The notes: generated from the letters alone by a model not told the origin. DNA of 64,000 bases from Dryococelus australis (GCA_029891345.1 CM056997.1:217700712-217764711); one strand, 5' to 3'. Shown: positions 11,250 to 24,960, numbered from the stretch's first letter. A program made the numbers and translations.

Positions 11250-12290
11250 TAAGTAAAGTGTAAGAGATCTGTACACTGTCAATCCTGAAGAAAGTATTGT
11301 AGTAATACAAAAATATATTAATCACCACACTCAAATACCTCAACACATATCACTGAACATAATTAAGCCCTAAATAAAATCATAAGTGTCACTTTAAATT
11401 AAGGAAATCATTGACAAGATACTTCAGGGTGTAAGATGAAGGAAAAAAAATTTATTCCCTAGGGTATCATTTGTATTAGTATGGGCATAAATTAAAAAAA
11501 AAGTGTTGCACCCAATTTTTAAAGAAAGGCATTTTAATGTTCCAAATGAGAGAAAGGAAAAACATAATTCCAGGTGTCAAATAGCAATATTCGCTGGTCA
11601 AATCAAATAATTTAAGTTTAATATTGAAAAGTTTAAAATTCTTTGGACACCCAAAATTCACAAAACAATTCAATTCGCTAGTAGTAAATCACTTAAATTA
11701 GGGCTAACGCTAAGTTACATTTATTCTTATATACAAGAATATTTAAAATCTGTTAGAAATATCAATATTTGTCGGTCTAAAAACGTAATTAAAAAGTAAT
11801 TTAAAATTACTTCTGACTGTTCAAAAAACATAATTTACTTTTAAGTTTTATGTTTTCAAGAATTATTTCCATTGTAACATTTACCATACCATCAACAGAA
11901 ACGATTTATTAAATAAACTTATTACAATGTCTCATTAACAGTTGCCATTCTTCTTGCGAAACTACGGTTTAAATTTAAAATACTAATTCAAATGTAAAAG
12001 TTTAACACGCAAACAAACAATCACTAAAAATTGAATATAAAGATATAAACTCGTTGGCTAGCACGCTGAATGCAATGCGACCATGTGCTTGCATTTGCTA
12101 CATTTCGCGCAAGTTTGCTGTGGCGTCACACTAGCTGAACAAGGGTTGAAAATACCACAGCGCTACGCCTCGACGTTTCAGGGAACTATTACAATCGATT
12201 ATCGAAACACGAACTGCGCGCGCCTCTCCTTAGCGCCTTGCCGCTAATTTTTGAGTAACTGTTAGCTTGAGGCGTGTAACTCAGTCCCAT
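11250..12290. other. AT-rich stretch with a short CpG-containing patch
   Basis: Nothing is recognised up to 12040. At 12050-12260 GC rises and CpGs such as CTGCGCGCGCC appear, without an open frame. Confidence 0.4.
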
Positions 12291-12349
12291 GTTGTTTCAA
12301 CAATGTTATATTGCTGTAATAATCAAGTCAGTTCACAGGTTTGGCAGAA

Positions 12350-12610
12350 CCACAACTGTAGTTTCTTTTAACAAAATAGTTATGTTGATCTTCAACATGT
12401 CTGTGTTAAAACAACCAAGCAGTAGTTTGGCTTGACTAATAAGACAATTACTTTTAACCAAATCATTTTGTCGATCCAAATAAATGCCTGTGTTAAAACA
12501 AACGTGCATTTATTTGGCTTGACTACTAAGATTTTTTTTTTTACTGAATCATTTAGTTAAACCAGACATGCATTTATTCGACTTAATCATTAGCGTTACT
12601 TATTTTAACC
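12350..12610. repeat. Two to three ~115-bp tandem units with internal stem-loops
   Basis: The phrases CTTTTAACMAAAT, CCTGTGTTAAAACAA and TTTGGCTTGACTA recur at about 110-bp intervals. In the middle unit CCAAATAAATGC (12476-12487) and GCATTTATTTGG (12506-12517) form a perfect 12-bp stem with an 18-nt loop. Confidence 0.7.
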
Positions 12611-13101
12611 ACACTGTAAAAAGTAATACTGTCTCTGTTGTATAAGAGAATTACATTACAAAATACATCGGGTGTTTGTACTGTTAACTTTTTTTTTTTT
12701 TTTTTATACAATATCTGTATTCAACGACGAATAGCAACCGAATTCTTGACTGTAAAATCCGCAATATTTGATGGAGAGAGTGCGCGATCCACGGACATTT
12801 ATCACGGAAGGATGATGCGCTATCCAGTACACCACGACTACACGTCGCTAGAAGTGAATATTAATAACGGATTGTTTCTTCTGCCAGTCTTCGCTGTTAC
12901 TCCTACTTGTTTCTGGGCGCTGTTATTTCGAAACACACCTCGGAGACATAATAAAAATAATTTTATTACTTTAAGTCTTGTTTATGTTTTTAACAAGGGC
13001 AGTATAGCACGAACGTTTTGAATCGCTATAAAATTTCACTGGAATTATTCCATATTAGTAATAGGAACGCAAGAAATAGAAACAAAACTTCCACATACCT
13101 T

Positions 13102-13138
<37 letters not shown>

Positions 13139-13820
13139 AAAAAATGTATCCAGAAGTGTCTGTAAACTCTCAGTAAAACTACGGATACATTTATTTTTAG
13201 AAACGGACTTTCCGTAAATTTCACAGGACCTCTCCGTTAATTTCCACGTTAATTATCTGTACTTTCTGTTTAAAATAAAAGAGATAGTGAAAATGTCTTT
13301 AATTACCATTATGTCGGTGTTGAACTGTGTATAAAAAGTTATATTAAAAAAGTACGTAAGCAAAGATTGAACAAGAGTCAAGAAATAACCAGCTCACGAC
13401 ACTAACCATCCATCTTCAACTCTCAATTGGAAACTTATGATATAATGTTTATATTTGTAGTTGAAAGACAAAGGCAAAAATTCAGTTTCAATTAAATTTA
13501 GTGTATTTTTAGTGTTGCCAAATGTTACAGACACCTTACGCTATTTTTTAACTTTTGAAAGTATATGTCATAGTCGCGTGGATAAGCTTAACTGCCGCAG
13601 AAACGATAATTTTCTTGTTACAGTGGTGAAGAAAGCTTCGTGTAAAATCGGCATTGTTCGTCCCCGTAACTGGAAGCCAAAGGGAATACGGAGATTTTCC
13701 GTATTTTGTATTTACGGACTTAACTCCTTTTTTCGTCATTACGTATTTCCTTTCCGTATATACACTGTACATTTCCGTAAAACATTCCGTAAATATACAG
13801 AAATTTTTAACAGTGCGAAC
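12611..13820. mobile_element. Inverted-ended element of the CACTG-AAAA type
   Basis: The left end CACTGTAAAAAG (12611) matches the reverse complement of the right end, CACTGTTAAAAATTTCTGT (ending about 13820), imperfectly. The interior is rich in TTTCCGTAAA and TTTACGGA words, holds a 31-base A run (13103-13133) and a tRNA-like sequence (12779-12845). No transposase is seen. A 152-codon open frame at 13461-13919 runs past the right end and is taken as chance. No target duplication is evident, so the boundaries are tentative. Confidence 0.45.
12779..12845 (-). pseudogene. Degenerate tRNA-like sequence
   Basis: On the minus strand GTACTGGATAGCGCATC resembles a D-arm/A-box and GTGGATCGCGCAC a decayed B-box (about 7 of 11 consensus positions), at tRNA-like spacing. 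The arms pair poorly, so it is not a functional tRNA. Confidence 0.35.
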
Positions 13821-13994
13821 ATTCTTGTTTCTTGTACTGCCATCTTGCACTCGCTCACCAAACGATCTCGTAGTTCAGACGGACGTCTTCAAATTGTTCA
13901 ATTTATCATCTCAAAATAGTTTGGTAAATATATAGTTGATTTACATCAATCGTTTTATCGTTTTGTAAAAGTAAGCATGTGTAAGTATTTTTAA

Positions 13995-14097
<103 letters not shown>

Positions 14098-14494
14098 GAC
14101 ATACCATACATGAAAAATACGGTATAGTCAGCAAAACATTCGTTTGATTTGAAAAAAATACACCAAAATATTATTTCCTCAGAACAAAAAAATTGCTATA
14201 TTTACTTCAAGAACCGAGTGTTTGATTTAACAATAGTATTTTTGAAAGAGCAACGTTAATGTCACCATTATTTATTTGGCTATTTAGACAATTCTTTTTT
14301 TCTCAGTGTAGTGTCAGCATCAATGTTCTGACATCTAATTTATTCAAAATGGTGGTGATGAAGTTGCACTTCTCCCTCCCCCGCACCATGCACATGCACG
14401 ACCACACCCCCACCTCCCACCCACTTCCCACCTGTCCGCGCACCATCCTGTAGGTCTGCCGGAGATTTGGGGAGGTATTCTGGTGGGTTTTGTG

Positions 14495-14760
14495 GGCTGG
14501 AGGACCGCCAGAGTGTGAGCTCTGACGACTGGTGGCCGGGGTGGTATGGATTCGATTCCCGTCTATTGTAATAAGATTTCTTCTTTGCACAGTTAGGTGG
14601 CATTAGTAATTGCCTAATGAGAGTAATTACATATTTAGACCCTACAGCTGTCGGAGAGAGATGAGGAGTTCACATGTTGTTCCTTTGGTTCCGGAACCCA
14701 ATGAAAATGTTGGAAGGTGAGGGTTGGAAGTAGGATGAATATGTGAAATTATATTATTTA
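14495..14760 (+). mobile_element. tRNA-derived SINE, diverged
   Basis: AGTGTGAGCTCTGACGACTGG resembles an A-box region, and GGATTCGATTCCCG (about 14548-14561) a B-box with one extra base. A 200-bp body without coding potential follows. It belongs to a different subfamily from the SINEs at 35, 56 and 59.7 kb, because the bodies do not match. A GT-rich and C-rich segment precedes it at 14350-14490. Confidence 0.55.
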
Positions 14761-14764
14761 ACTG

Positions 14765-16505
14765 TGCAATTAGTTTTTTTTTTGTGAAATTGTTAAGTAT
14801 ACCCTTACATAATCTAATCGCATAATTAACAATTACATGTACTGAGACACTACATATTGCAATGAAGAATTACCAAGCACAAACTCTAATTACACATCCT
14901 CTCCCTAGGACTGCTCGCTGTCGACTGACCTCCGATTGACAGTATCACCCATTATAACCCTGTCACCATATTGGTTTGTGGAAGACTCAAGTTTTCAACA
15001 GTACTACAAGTTTGAAATATATATTTAAATTTTTTTAAATATATTTCCATTTTGGATGATTATGAATTATTGATATTATTATTACAATTATTATTATTAT
15101 TAAGTGTTAAACCTAACCCCAACATTGTGTTAGTGACAGACACTCTTTTCTCAAGTGTCTAATGTATACATAACGACTCCTGTTTGGCACATTGTTACAT
15201 CACATCATTTTACTTAAAAAAAAAATTATATTTTAAAAATGAATTTTTTAACATAACTATCCACAACACTTTGTATTACTCTTAGCTAGAGTATTACTTG
15301 TTCCCTCTGTTGTAAGTGTGCCACCTTACGTCACACCTGCTATTTTGTTTCTGTACTTCGTTACTTTTTTGTTATTTGTATCCCTTTTTTTTTAGGAATA
15401 TATTAGTTTCTCGGCAAAACTCATGTCTGGTTCGGCAATTTAATTCTGCTTAGTTTTCGTATTGAACAAAATGCATTAATTTTGATTCACTGTTAACATT
15501 TGATAGTCACTGTTACCGTGAGCCAGTATGTTACTCTACTATTTCTTTGGTGATTCAGCTAAATTTACTGTTCCCATAATTCGTGTTAAAGTTTTGTGTC
15601 AGTAAACATAAATTGTCATTACTGTAATTAAGTTACTGATCAATTAATTTTACTTGTCAGAATTCTATTAAAACATTTTATTTTGGCAGAAGGTCATGTG
15701 TGGAATTAATAGTTATTGTGTTAATAATTTCGCATTGCCAAAAACTACAATTAATTAGAAATTACTTAAAAAATTATTTTGCATATGTTTAATATATTAT
15801 TATTAGTTTACCACATTCGTGAGTTTTGGCCTCAAGAGATTCCAGGTGATTCCTAGTTAATTTCTATGTTTCGCCACATTTGATAAGTTTGGTTTGTAGC
15901 CCTGTTTGTGTGCCTCATTTAGTGTATTGTTTTTCATGTGGTACTTCTCCTTTTGTCTCGTTAATATGTTTTTAGTGGTCGGTGTTTTGAGCCATTATAA
16001 TGTAAGGTGTGGCGAGCCGAAACTTTGGTTCCATCGTCACTTTGACGTTGACATGTAGCCACCCTATTTTGCCAGAAGTGTCCAATGCTGCAGGCGTCCT
16101 CCTGTTTCTTCATTTAGGCCATAATTTAATTATTATGCATAGGCTTTTACTAACCTACTGTAATTATGTGAAAAGGAAAAAAAAAATGTGTTGGCCTTCG
16201 TTTTCAAGACCGCAGAACCTCTCTTTGCTACATTTTTCATCTTTCAGCATCGATTTATGGAGGTTAGGAATTTAAATTTCCTTTTCTAAAACAAAAAAAG
16301 CAACTCTGAATATGCAAAATTTTAATATTTTAACTAGTAATGTGTCTCAATTTTGGCATGTTGTCACTAGCTACGATGGTTTCTTATATTATATAACTTG
16401 TCTCGGGATCCCGATAATTCATATAAATACTCGATATTATCACAAAAGAAAGAAAGAATAATGATATTAACACTTTATCAAAGAGAACCTTATTTACAAA
16501 AGTAC
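14765..16505. other. AT-rich stretch, nothing recognised
   Basis: Contains a short ATT-trinucleotide run near 15060-15105. No supported gene. Confidence 0.5.
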
Positions 16506-16509
16506 CTAT

Positions 16510-17790
16510 GCTTGTAGTAGGGACGTGCCGATCCTAGACCACTTTTGATTAATCGGATTATCAATTTGACATCAAATTGAATGATTGATTAATCCTTAAA
16601 ATGATATTAATCCCACCAAGAACAATTTTAGTGAAGTTATGTTAATCTGATTATATTTGATTGATGCAATTAATTGAATTGAATTAATCAAATTAAACTT
16701 TTTTTTTTTATTTTGAATTTTGCGTGAACTATAAGTGTGTAGTTTGGTGCACGAGTGTGCTAAGTGTCTTTATTTATTTATATGTCTATTGGAGGAAGTG
16801 GCATGGTAGGACCTCACCGTATGCCCCCTGGCATTGTACTGAGGTGTTATGTATTGGAAAATGGTATGTGTTGTGTAATTTGATATTAAGGTCCTTTATT
16901 ATATTTTTTTGGGGAGCAGCATGGCAGATCCTCACCCTTGTACATCTGGAGGTGTACTAAAGATAGGGCAGGGCATATGAGTTCCTTTCCATTTCCTGTC
17001 TGGCAGGAGACTGAGGGATAAGACGCATGCATCGTGGTCGGTTTCTAAATTTCGACTGAGATTATGATGTAGCTATTTCGAAAATACGTATTTTAAAATA
17101 ACTACATATTTGGTTGGAATTAATTAGTAAATAGCTATTTAAAGAATATGTATGTTATCGAAAACGAATTATACTCAAATAATACACTGAAATCCACAAC
17201 ATCCATTTACTAACCCCTCCTGTATGGTAGGAATATAATTTATTATTAACATGAGAGTTATTATTAACGGAATTTTACTCATCTAATTCAAACGAACACA
17301 ACTACATGACTCCTCGACTAGCAAAAAAAAATGAGTTAAAAAAATTAAGTATTGAAGAATTTTACAAATTGATAATAATTATTTGGCCTGTTTACAATGA
17401 ACATACTAGATGGATCAAGCAAGTGAATGGGCCACACAAACTTTGAAAAAATATGAGGAACTATTTCCCTACCAATATATAATTTAAGACAGACTAAATG
17501 ACACGAATGAAATACTAAGGAATCACAAAAAGAAATCACAAACGAATTACAGAAACTATTTCCACATAAATGACCAGTCCAGCTATCCAGGTGTTATAAA
17601 GAAATTAAGCAAGCAAACATTTTACAGCATTGTACATACAATAAAGGCAAAAAAACAATTTCCCCAAACAATATTATTTATGGCTATTCCTAGCACTAGA
17701 ACGACACATTCCAAAGTAATTAAAAAACGTCAGATATTAAAATTATTTACTGCTGCTTATGTTCATGATACATAAGTCAAACGTTTTAGT
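16510..17790 (+). repeat. Single copy of the 1.3-kb long inverted-repeat family
   Basis: It is collinear with 49919-51250 and, inverted, with 54660-55996. Shared words include TTAATCGGATTAT at the start, TGAGGTGTGATGTGTTGG-like sequence in the middle, a CTGGCAG..ACTGA.GGATAAGA phrase, and TATTTCCACRTRAA with GTGTTATAAAGAAA near the end. It is more diverged than the two copies at 50-56 kb are from each other, and no partner in inverse orientation lies close by. Confidence 0.8.
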
Positions 17791-17794
17791 TAAT

Positions 17795-18750
17795 ATTATG
17801 GCTAGTGTATGTTAAACAAATATGCATATATATTCCAACTGTCAAATATTTTTGTGTAGATTTCTCGACAAGGCAAAATTTTAGTTAGTTAGTTTAATGA
17901 ATGTGAAATTAAAGTATGATTTTATTAAGTTTTCATCCAAGATTTTTGGTTGCACTGCCCTATAGGAAAACATAATACTATCTTGTTGAATTTTATCCTT
18001 GTATGTTAGGTAATGACATGTTCCAAATTTATTTTAAGAAATAGTTATATGAATATTAATTCATATATCGAAATTTTAATTTCCTGTTATGGATTTAAAT
18101 AAATAAACCTTAAGTGAATGCTATCAAAGTTGAATGTATAAACATTTTTCTTTCTCACGATCAAGAAAGTGGGCTGAGTGCTGCCTCTAAGTAAGAAACT
18201 TGTGCAAGGAAACAGATACCTGCTAACTGCTACTTGAGTCTAAGTCTTTGAAGGATAAAACTTGATACTTTTGCCATAATTACCATTGATGAAACTTTCT
18301 GACTTACCATCATTTTTCGAACCTGTCTTCAGGATTGTTAAATGTCATTCTTAAAAGATTTTCATATACAACCAAATATTAAACATAATATGAAATAATT
18401 TATTTGTAGCATTAAAACTATCATTTCACTGTTCACAAATACCATATCATTGCAAATACTTCATCGTTCATATTCATATGAAGTTAAACAGTGTAAACAG
18501 ATTATACATTAAAAATTACAAAAGGAATGAAAACTATTAAATAACAAACCACATTAATAGAGGTTTTTTTATTCAAAAAATAAATTCTTAAAACATAGAC
18601 TCTAAGAGATATTTACAATCATTCTCACTCATTTATAAAAAAAACTCTTCTTAAAACAATGTTAATATTCCTTAAAAACAAGTTATTTACAAGACATCTT
18701 ATGTACAGATTTATCCAAATACCCATAAAATCACTTACAAAAACCAAGGC
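17795..18750. other. AT-rich stretch, nothing recognised
   Basis: No supported feature. Confidence 0.5.
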
Positions 18751-18754
18751 TTTA

Positions 18755-19310
18755 TTCAACCATTCTTCTGAAATCATTACATCACACATCATCTTACATC
18801 TGAAAATATTCCTCTGAAAACCTTACGTCTCACATCATGTTACATCTGAATCCATTTTTCGGAAAACACGACGTCTCACATCATGTCATGTCTGAAATCA
18901 TTTTATGATAACATTAAAATTATTTTATCCTGAAAACATTACATCTCAAATCATTAAACCTCACATCATGTTACACCTGAAATAATTTTCCTAAAAGATT
19001 ACATCTCACATCATTAAACTTCACATCATGTAATGTATGAAATCAGTTTTATGAAAACATAGAAATAATTTTATCCTAAAATCATAATGCTTCACATTAA
19101 ACGTCACATCATGTTACATATGAAATTATTAAAATGAAAACATTAAATCTCACACAATTAAACCTCACATCATGTTATGTATGAAATCACTTAAATGAAA
19201 ACATTACATCTCACATAATTAAACCTCACATCATGCTATGTCTGAAATAATTTTTGTGAAAACATTAAAATTATTTTATACTGAAAACACTAAAAAGTCT
19301 TCCACTTCTT
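18755..19310. repeat. Tandem array of ~60-65-bp AT-rich units
   Basis: About eight units share CCTCACATCATGTTA, GAAATCATTTT, ATGAAAACATTA and ATCTCACA, with lengths varying by insertions such as AAAATTATTTTATCC. Confidence 0.85.
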
Positions 19311-19689
19311 TCAATAATTTTTATTAAAATATTAAAATTACTTTATCCCGAAAACATTAAAAAATTCACTACAATTTACGTTTAGATGTAAGGCATAATG
19401 AGACGTTTTAGCGCTTCTGAGGGGTAGTAGGTAGTAAAATACAGTATGATGCTGGTGGGGGGGGGGGAAAGAACACATTAACTGAGGTTATGGAGGTGTT
19501 ACAGGACTATAACATACACTAGTGGGTGAGGGTATGAAGTGTGATGGGGGTGGAGAACTGGAAACTGAGAAAAAATTAAGATATTCAGATAATTCGTTAA
19601 ATAATAAAGGTGCTTCTACACTGATATTAACCTTCTTAAAACTTAGCTCTAAGGGTTTACAACAACAACACTTTTCCTGCGTATGAAAA

Positions 19690-20000
19690 TCATGCTCACC
19701 TATCTTTGGAAGATTTAGGTGATACTGGACGCAGCGTCGACATGAGTGTTGATGGAGGCAGAGGCGAGATGAGTGATGATATCCACGTCGATGTTGTTGG
19801 AGGTGGAATCAACACGAATGATGTCGTCCAAGTTGATGCTAGAGGCAGCGATGGAAACACCGGAGTCAGCAGCATCGTTGTATATATAGGAAGCAGCACC
19901 GACGTGGTATGCATCATAGGCGGCGACTGAGTTATTGAAGACATTTATGGTATCATTGTGGGCAGCTGAGGCATTACTTCTATTGAGAATGTCCCCACAT
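19690..20000 (-). CDS. GC-richer low-complexity island, possible exon
   Basis: All frames on both strands are unusually open, because the DNA is rich in GATG, GTCG and CACC words with a loose 3-base rhythm. One minus-strand frame runs about 108 codons without a stop or a Met start, and reads as a Ser/Ala/Asp/Ile-rich chain (for example NNSVAAYDAYHVGAASYIYN). No domain is recognised. It stands out in composition between a tandem array and plain AT-rich DNA. A low-complexity minisatellite is an equal alternative to a host exon. Confidence 0.2.
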
Positions 20001-20039
20001 GCTTCAATGAATCTATTAATGCTGATGTTCCATATTCGT

Positions 20040-21320
20040 TAATGACACCAAGTGGAAATTAATAATTTCAATCTCAAGAGCCTGACTGGTCATCTTTAAA
20101 CACATCTCTTCAAACAACCTGACATCACAACTTTATTTGCACTAGAATATTACTAGAAATAGGGGAGGGGGATGTAAAGGTTAAACCCCTATTTATAATA
20201 AATTTCAAATTTGGTGAAACGGTCGGGAAGCAGCACTCATCCCCTCCCTCCAGCCAGAAAGTCAAACACCCCTTCCCTCTTCGCCGCCATGACGTTCAAA
20301 CAACGTCAACCACTCACCACAACCTCTGAGACAAACTTCTCTATTTGTTTTCCTCCCCGAAGAAATGGAAAACAATTTATTTCCATTATAATTACACAAA
20401 TACTGGTTCATTACTAACAAATATATAATTAACTAAAACAAATTCTTAACAAGTGTGTTAGAAATCAACTTAGCCAATAACATTCTCATACATTATTAGC
20501 GTGATATATAATGTGTATATGGTGTGGATTTACAGAGAAAAGTACTATAATTTGTATAAACATGTCATTATTATGAAAAGAAAAATATTTTACATTTTGC
20601 GATACTTCACATCTACATATTTCTAAGAATATTTAAACATTCTAAAAGAAATCCTTGATATTTATTGTTTTTTTTTAAGGTTTCAATTACTTACTCTTTG
20701 AGTAATGATGTGTTATGTTTAATAATATTGAAACATCAACCACAATATATCTGTAAACCATAAATTAAATTAAAAAAATTATATTCCATATTGCTTATCG
20801 AGTTAAAGAATCATGTTATGTATTATGAACTAATTTTAGTTAATATGTTCCCATTTTATCTTAATCATATTAATGCTAATCATGTGCAAATATCTTGAGT
20901 TAATGTATACTATCATGTTTTCACTACTGTTAAAATATTAGCCATCTTAATTAACAAATGCTCATCTACTGATTTTTTGGTAATCTATAATAGGTTTTAA
21001 CACTTTCAAGATCATCACTACTAAAAAGATGGGATATATATACAAAATGAGAGGACATTTTTACATTTTTTTTGTAATGTTTAGTGTGTAAAATAAACCC
21101 TCTTTAACAAACAATAAACTATTTCCAACTAAGTTGTCAGGAAGTGTATGATTTTTGTTGATTTAATTTTGTGTGTTTTCTATTGTAATACAATATAGAA
21201 GTTTTCGGATTGTTAAGACTATTGAAAGCTGGAAAGTGTTTATATTTATTTAATAAGAAAAATTAATTACAATTTATGATAGCACTAGAGAGTTTGCCAT
21301 CAGGTAGGAAGATGTTTTCG
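20040..21320. other. AT-rich stretch, nothing recognised
   Basis: A C-rich patch at 20225-20300 gives a short open frame only. Confidence 0.5.
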
Positions 21321-21328
21321 GCCTAGTA

Positions 21329-21353
21329 TGGTCAACGATTAAGTCGTTGACCA
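21329..21353. other. 10-bp perfect hairpin near CTAG
   Basis: TGGTCAACGA (21329-21338) and TCGTTGACCA (21344-21353) flank TTAAG, and CTAG follows at 21358. Helitron 3' ends look like this, but no 5' end or other Helitron sign is visible. Confidence 0.4.
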
Positions 21354-21364
21354 GGCACTAGCCT

Positions 21365-22600
21365 GCTTCATGAAAGGCTACGCAAGAAATGATTCCAGGT
21401 TATTGTAAAGCTGGAGTGTTTCCGGAGAGGGTCATTGGACCCAAGCTTACACACTTTGAGAACTTTGTTTTGTTGTTTGGTAACACTGGAAAGTCCTTAA
21501 AGTAAACCTGTATGTCTTGTGACTCCGGACAAGGTTTGGTAACACTGATAGTGTCGTAGAACTCTAAGCATAATGGTTATTACACATCTTGAGACATTTT
21601 CCAAGGCTGTAAGTTTACAAATTCGGACCAAGTATAAATTATTCAGCTAACAATGTTTCATCAGAAATATTCCTTGAAATTTGGTTATGTAAATGCATTT
21701 TTTTTTAAATTTAGTACATCTGTATTTCATTTTTAAGAACATAGTTTGTCTTGATAGACACTTTTTGCAACACCATTAGTATTGCGAACTTTTATCTTCC
21801 AAGGTAATATTATTATTATTCCTTTCTTAGGAAAACAAATTCATTTCACAGGTTTTCAAGAGGAGAGGTAAATAAATGTACAAATGAATTCATTTTACAA
21901 TGTATTTTATTGACCAGTGGTTTCAAAAAATGGACGAAATTTTTAAGAAGTAAACAGAAGTTACACAAACTGTTTCAGAATATCATAACACTAGTAAGTA
22001 TAGGATGTTTGTCGGCTTGGAAAACATTTTGAATCTACAGATTATTGGTTAAAAATATAATATACAGCTGTAATGTCATAAAGATATTAAAACTAGTTCT
22101 TTCCTAAACAAGGTATGAATGGTTTACTACATTGTGCAAATAGCTTGCTAATATTTAATTTACACTTTGATTTCTGTATGAACGAGAATGTGATTTTGTT
22201 CTCTTGATCCATTTTTACGAGATATTGGTATACATAAAATCAAACTCTTTTTATACTAAATTTGACTCAATAGGTAACAATGTTCTCTCATCGCAAATAG
22301 TGCCATATTATTCGTGAAACATTCACTGGAGACTCAAGAGGAAAACAATCGACTTGACCCCAGGCCCTCATTAATTACTAAATTAGCATTAATTTAGGGT
22401 TTTCCTCTACAGAGAAGAATGTCGATTTATACCCATATGTTTTACATATTTGTTTGAATGATGGAAAATTGTTTTCTTTTGAATGTCATTTATTTTCCAA
22501 TTCCACACACTTTCTAAAATGTATTGCTTGCAAATATTCTCATACTCCAAACATTCACTCTCCCAAGTTAAACAGTGGTGGTGTTTGGTAACCTATCTAT
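21365..22600. other. AT-rich stretch to the left of the Polinton parts
   Basis: Nothing clearly coding. Some of it may be decayed Polinton sequence, but no part could be recognised. Confidence 0.4.
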
Positions 22601-22779
22601 TTGTTCTCCTGTATTTATTACTTTGATATTTCCAGTCGAACTGTGATTTGAAGCTGAATACCATTGTGTGTTCTTCCATATCAGAAATAGCCAATTTTTT
22701 AATGATAAATTTTTCTAAGGATTCAAAACCTTGCACATTGCAAATCATTTAGTCGGAATAATGGTTCGTTGTATACTGA

Positions 22780-24005
22780 CTCAAGTCATTATCTTCACCA
22801 GCTTATCTCTTACATTATAGATAACCAATCTATCATGAATAATCAAAGCGAACACTTGCATGTTTTCTGGAATGGGTGTATTTGCAATTATTTCCATTCG
22901 TGAAATAAGGACATTGTTTCTAATTGTTACATTTTGTTTGTTTGCATCAAATACAAATAACACTCCTCTAGTTTTAAATGCTTTGGGTTCTAGTATCGGT
23001 GAGTTGATTTTGTTATAACATGTTTACTGAAACTTTCAATACATATTGTAGCAAATAAGTAATTCGCTAATACCAAAGTTTATGTTTAAATCCATATAGG
23101 GATACGCTTGACTGGTTGGATACAGTCTAATATTTTTCATATCACAGTTATCGAATAGTGATCTATCTGTTTTTAAATTGTTTTGTTGATTTGTTTGACA
23201 AAAATAACAATAAATCGTGGTTTCCCAGATGAGAAACTTGATTTCACACTCCACATGACTTTTTGTAATGTTGGTAGTGTTGGAAAAGTCTCCATACCTC
23301 ATGATATGAATTCAATGTTTAAATTCTTACCTTTTTCAATATATTTTAATAACTTTACATTTTCACGAGTGTTAATTTCAAAATGTGGCATCAACCATTC
23401 AACAATGCTTTATTCAAATGTTACACCTTCCTTGTTATTAGCTGTATCATGTATGGCATTCAAATGCATATTACCAAATAGCATAATTAATTCTTGTTCA
23501 GCATTTAATATAAGATGTTTATAGTCTTCAGTGAAGTCAAGTGGCATACTGAATGGTATAACATTTTTATATTTTTCGCCTGGCTTTTTTGTAGTAAATA
23601 ATTACTAGCATTGCTCCACCCATCCATACACCCTGTATAACGATTGTTTACACTTTGCAAGATGCAGTTATTTTTTGTGGAAGTTATTGCAATATCTTGT
23701 GTTTGATATATTTCAACACCATTGAGCAAATATGCAATTCTGTTGATTTAATTATGTATGCCATTTCTTACTATTTTTGTAGTTACTGGATTACTTGCAT
23801 CATATGTCTATTTATTGTTCCTTTAAACTTTAAACTTGATTTTGATGGTAGCATGTAAATATTGTAGTTTAGTAGTTTAATCCTTATTTCTGATTGAAAC
23901 ATGTACGGACCTGCTCGGAATGGTTCATATACATGTATTTCCATTATGGTGATTGCATATTCATAGCTTATTGGTTCTTCAATATTAAGCATGTCTACCA
24001 TTTCT
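22780..24005 (-). pseudogene. Fossil Polinton major capsid-like gene
   Basis: Minus-strand stretches match the pattern I remember for the double jelly-roll capsid protein of insect Polintons. The N-terminal side has EIRIKLLNYNIYMLPS, the middle a segment with KTDRSLFDNCDMKN and YPYMDLN, and the C-terminal side VFALIIHDRLVIYN. The order and rough spacing fit a protein of about 400 residues. The gene is broken and old. Assignment rests on remembered family patterns, not a search. Confidence 0.6.
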
Positions 24006-24279
24006 ATTTACTGTATATCCTAATTCCTTTAAAAACTATCTGTTGCCTCTTGTTAATTTCACAGGTAACTTATTTAAAGTGACTGTTTTATGGTTGCATA
24101 TATGACTTATTATAGTTCTTAAAAGAAACAACTTCTTTATGACCATATTGATTATTACAGACAATACCCATTATGATTGCAATGTGCACAGACTGCAAGT
24201 ATTTATATAAATTTTTTAATGTAAACAAATGTTAATCTTTTAGTTTCTTAAATTAATAAATTTGCCATCTACTATTGCA

Positions 24280-24960
24280 TGTACATGATTAACTATTATT
24301 TGAAGATATATCGATATATCAAAGTATTTTATTTTGCAATTATTTTATATCCTGGCGTTACTGAACACGTGACTTCATGTAATGTATTTTTCGGTTTTCT
24401 ATTTAAATATGAACTGCCTACAATATTAACATTTATATGGCATACAATAACCGACAATATGTTAATCTGTTTTGATGATTCATGCACTTCATTAGCAGAA
24501 TACACTCTCCACTCATGACCTAACATATTTTACTTGAATTGTCTTTCATGAAATCGACCTCGAGATTACTATACATCGCATTAGTTAACGTATTTGAATG
24601 TTTACGTAATCGGAAATGTACATCTTCAGGTAATGCAGCTTTAGTGAACATTTCCAAATCATTTAACTCAAAATATACTACCAGTATCACAATCTTGTAG
24701 ATTTTTCACCAATGTTAACCATAAATGGTTGGTTGTAATTATCAATGTTTGGTATGTTGTTGTAAGTAACGAATTCGATTAGACTTATTTGCCATTCTCC
24801 ATCTAACTCCAAAACTGGGTAATATACATAGTAATTTTGATATTACTAATAGGTTTTACTATTGCACTTTCTTATATATTGAATTTATACTCAGAAAACG
24901 TAAACATGAATCTCCACAATTGATTGTAATTGTTCCATTTTGTAATTGTAAATTAACTGC
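24280..24960 (-). pseudogene. Fossil Polinton second capsid-like gene
   Basis: The minus strand carries a stretch reading TCSVTPGYKII with upstream VNIVGSSYLN, resembling the minor capsid (penton-like) protein encoded next to the major capsid gene in insect Polintons. Its position directly upstream of the major capsid gene, on the same strand, supports this. It is broken, and the ends are uncertain. Confidence 0.4.

Noticed and set aside
13461-13919. 152-codon plus-strand frame
   Set aside because: It spans the right end of an inverted-ended element and is made largely of its TTTCCGTAA-type repeats.
14303-14603. 87-95-codon minus-strand frames
   Set aside because: They are produced by a C-rich low-complexity stretch and the head of a SINE.
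21329-21361. Helitron 3' end
   Set aside because: Hairpin and CTAG are present, but the spacing is short, the following base is not typical and no 5' end was found.
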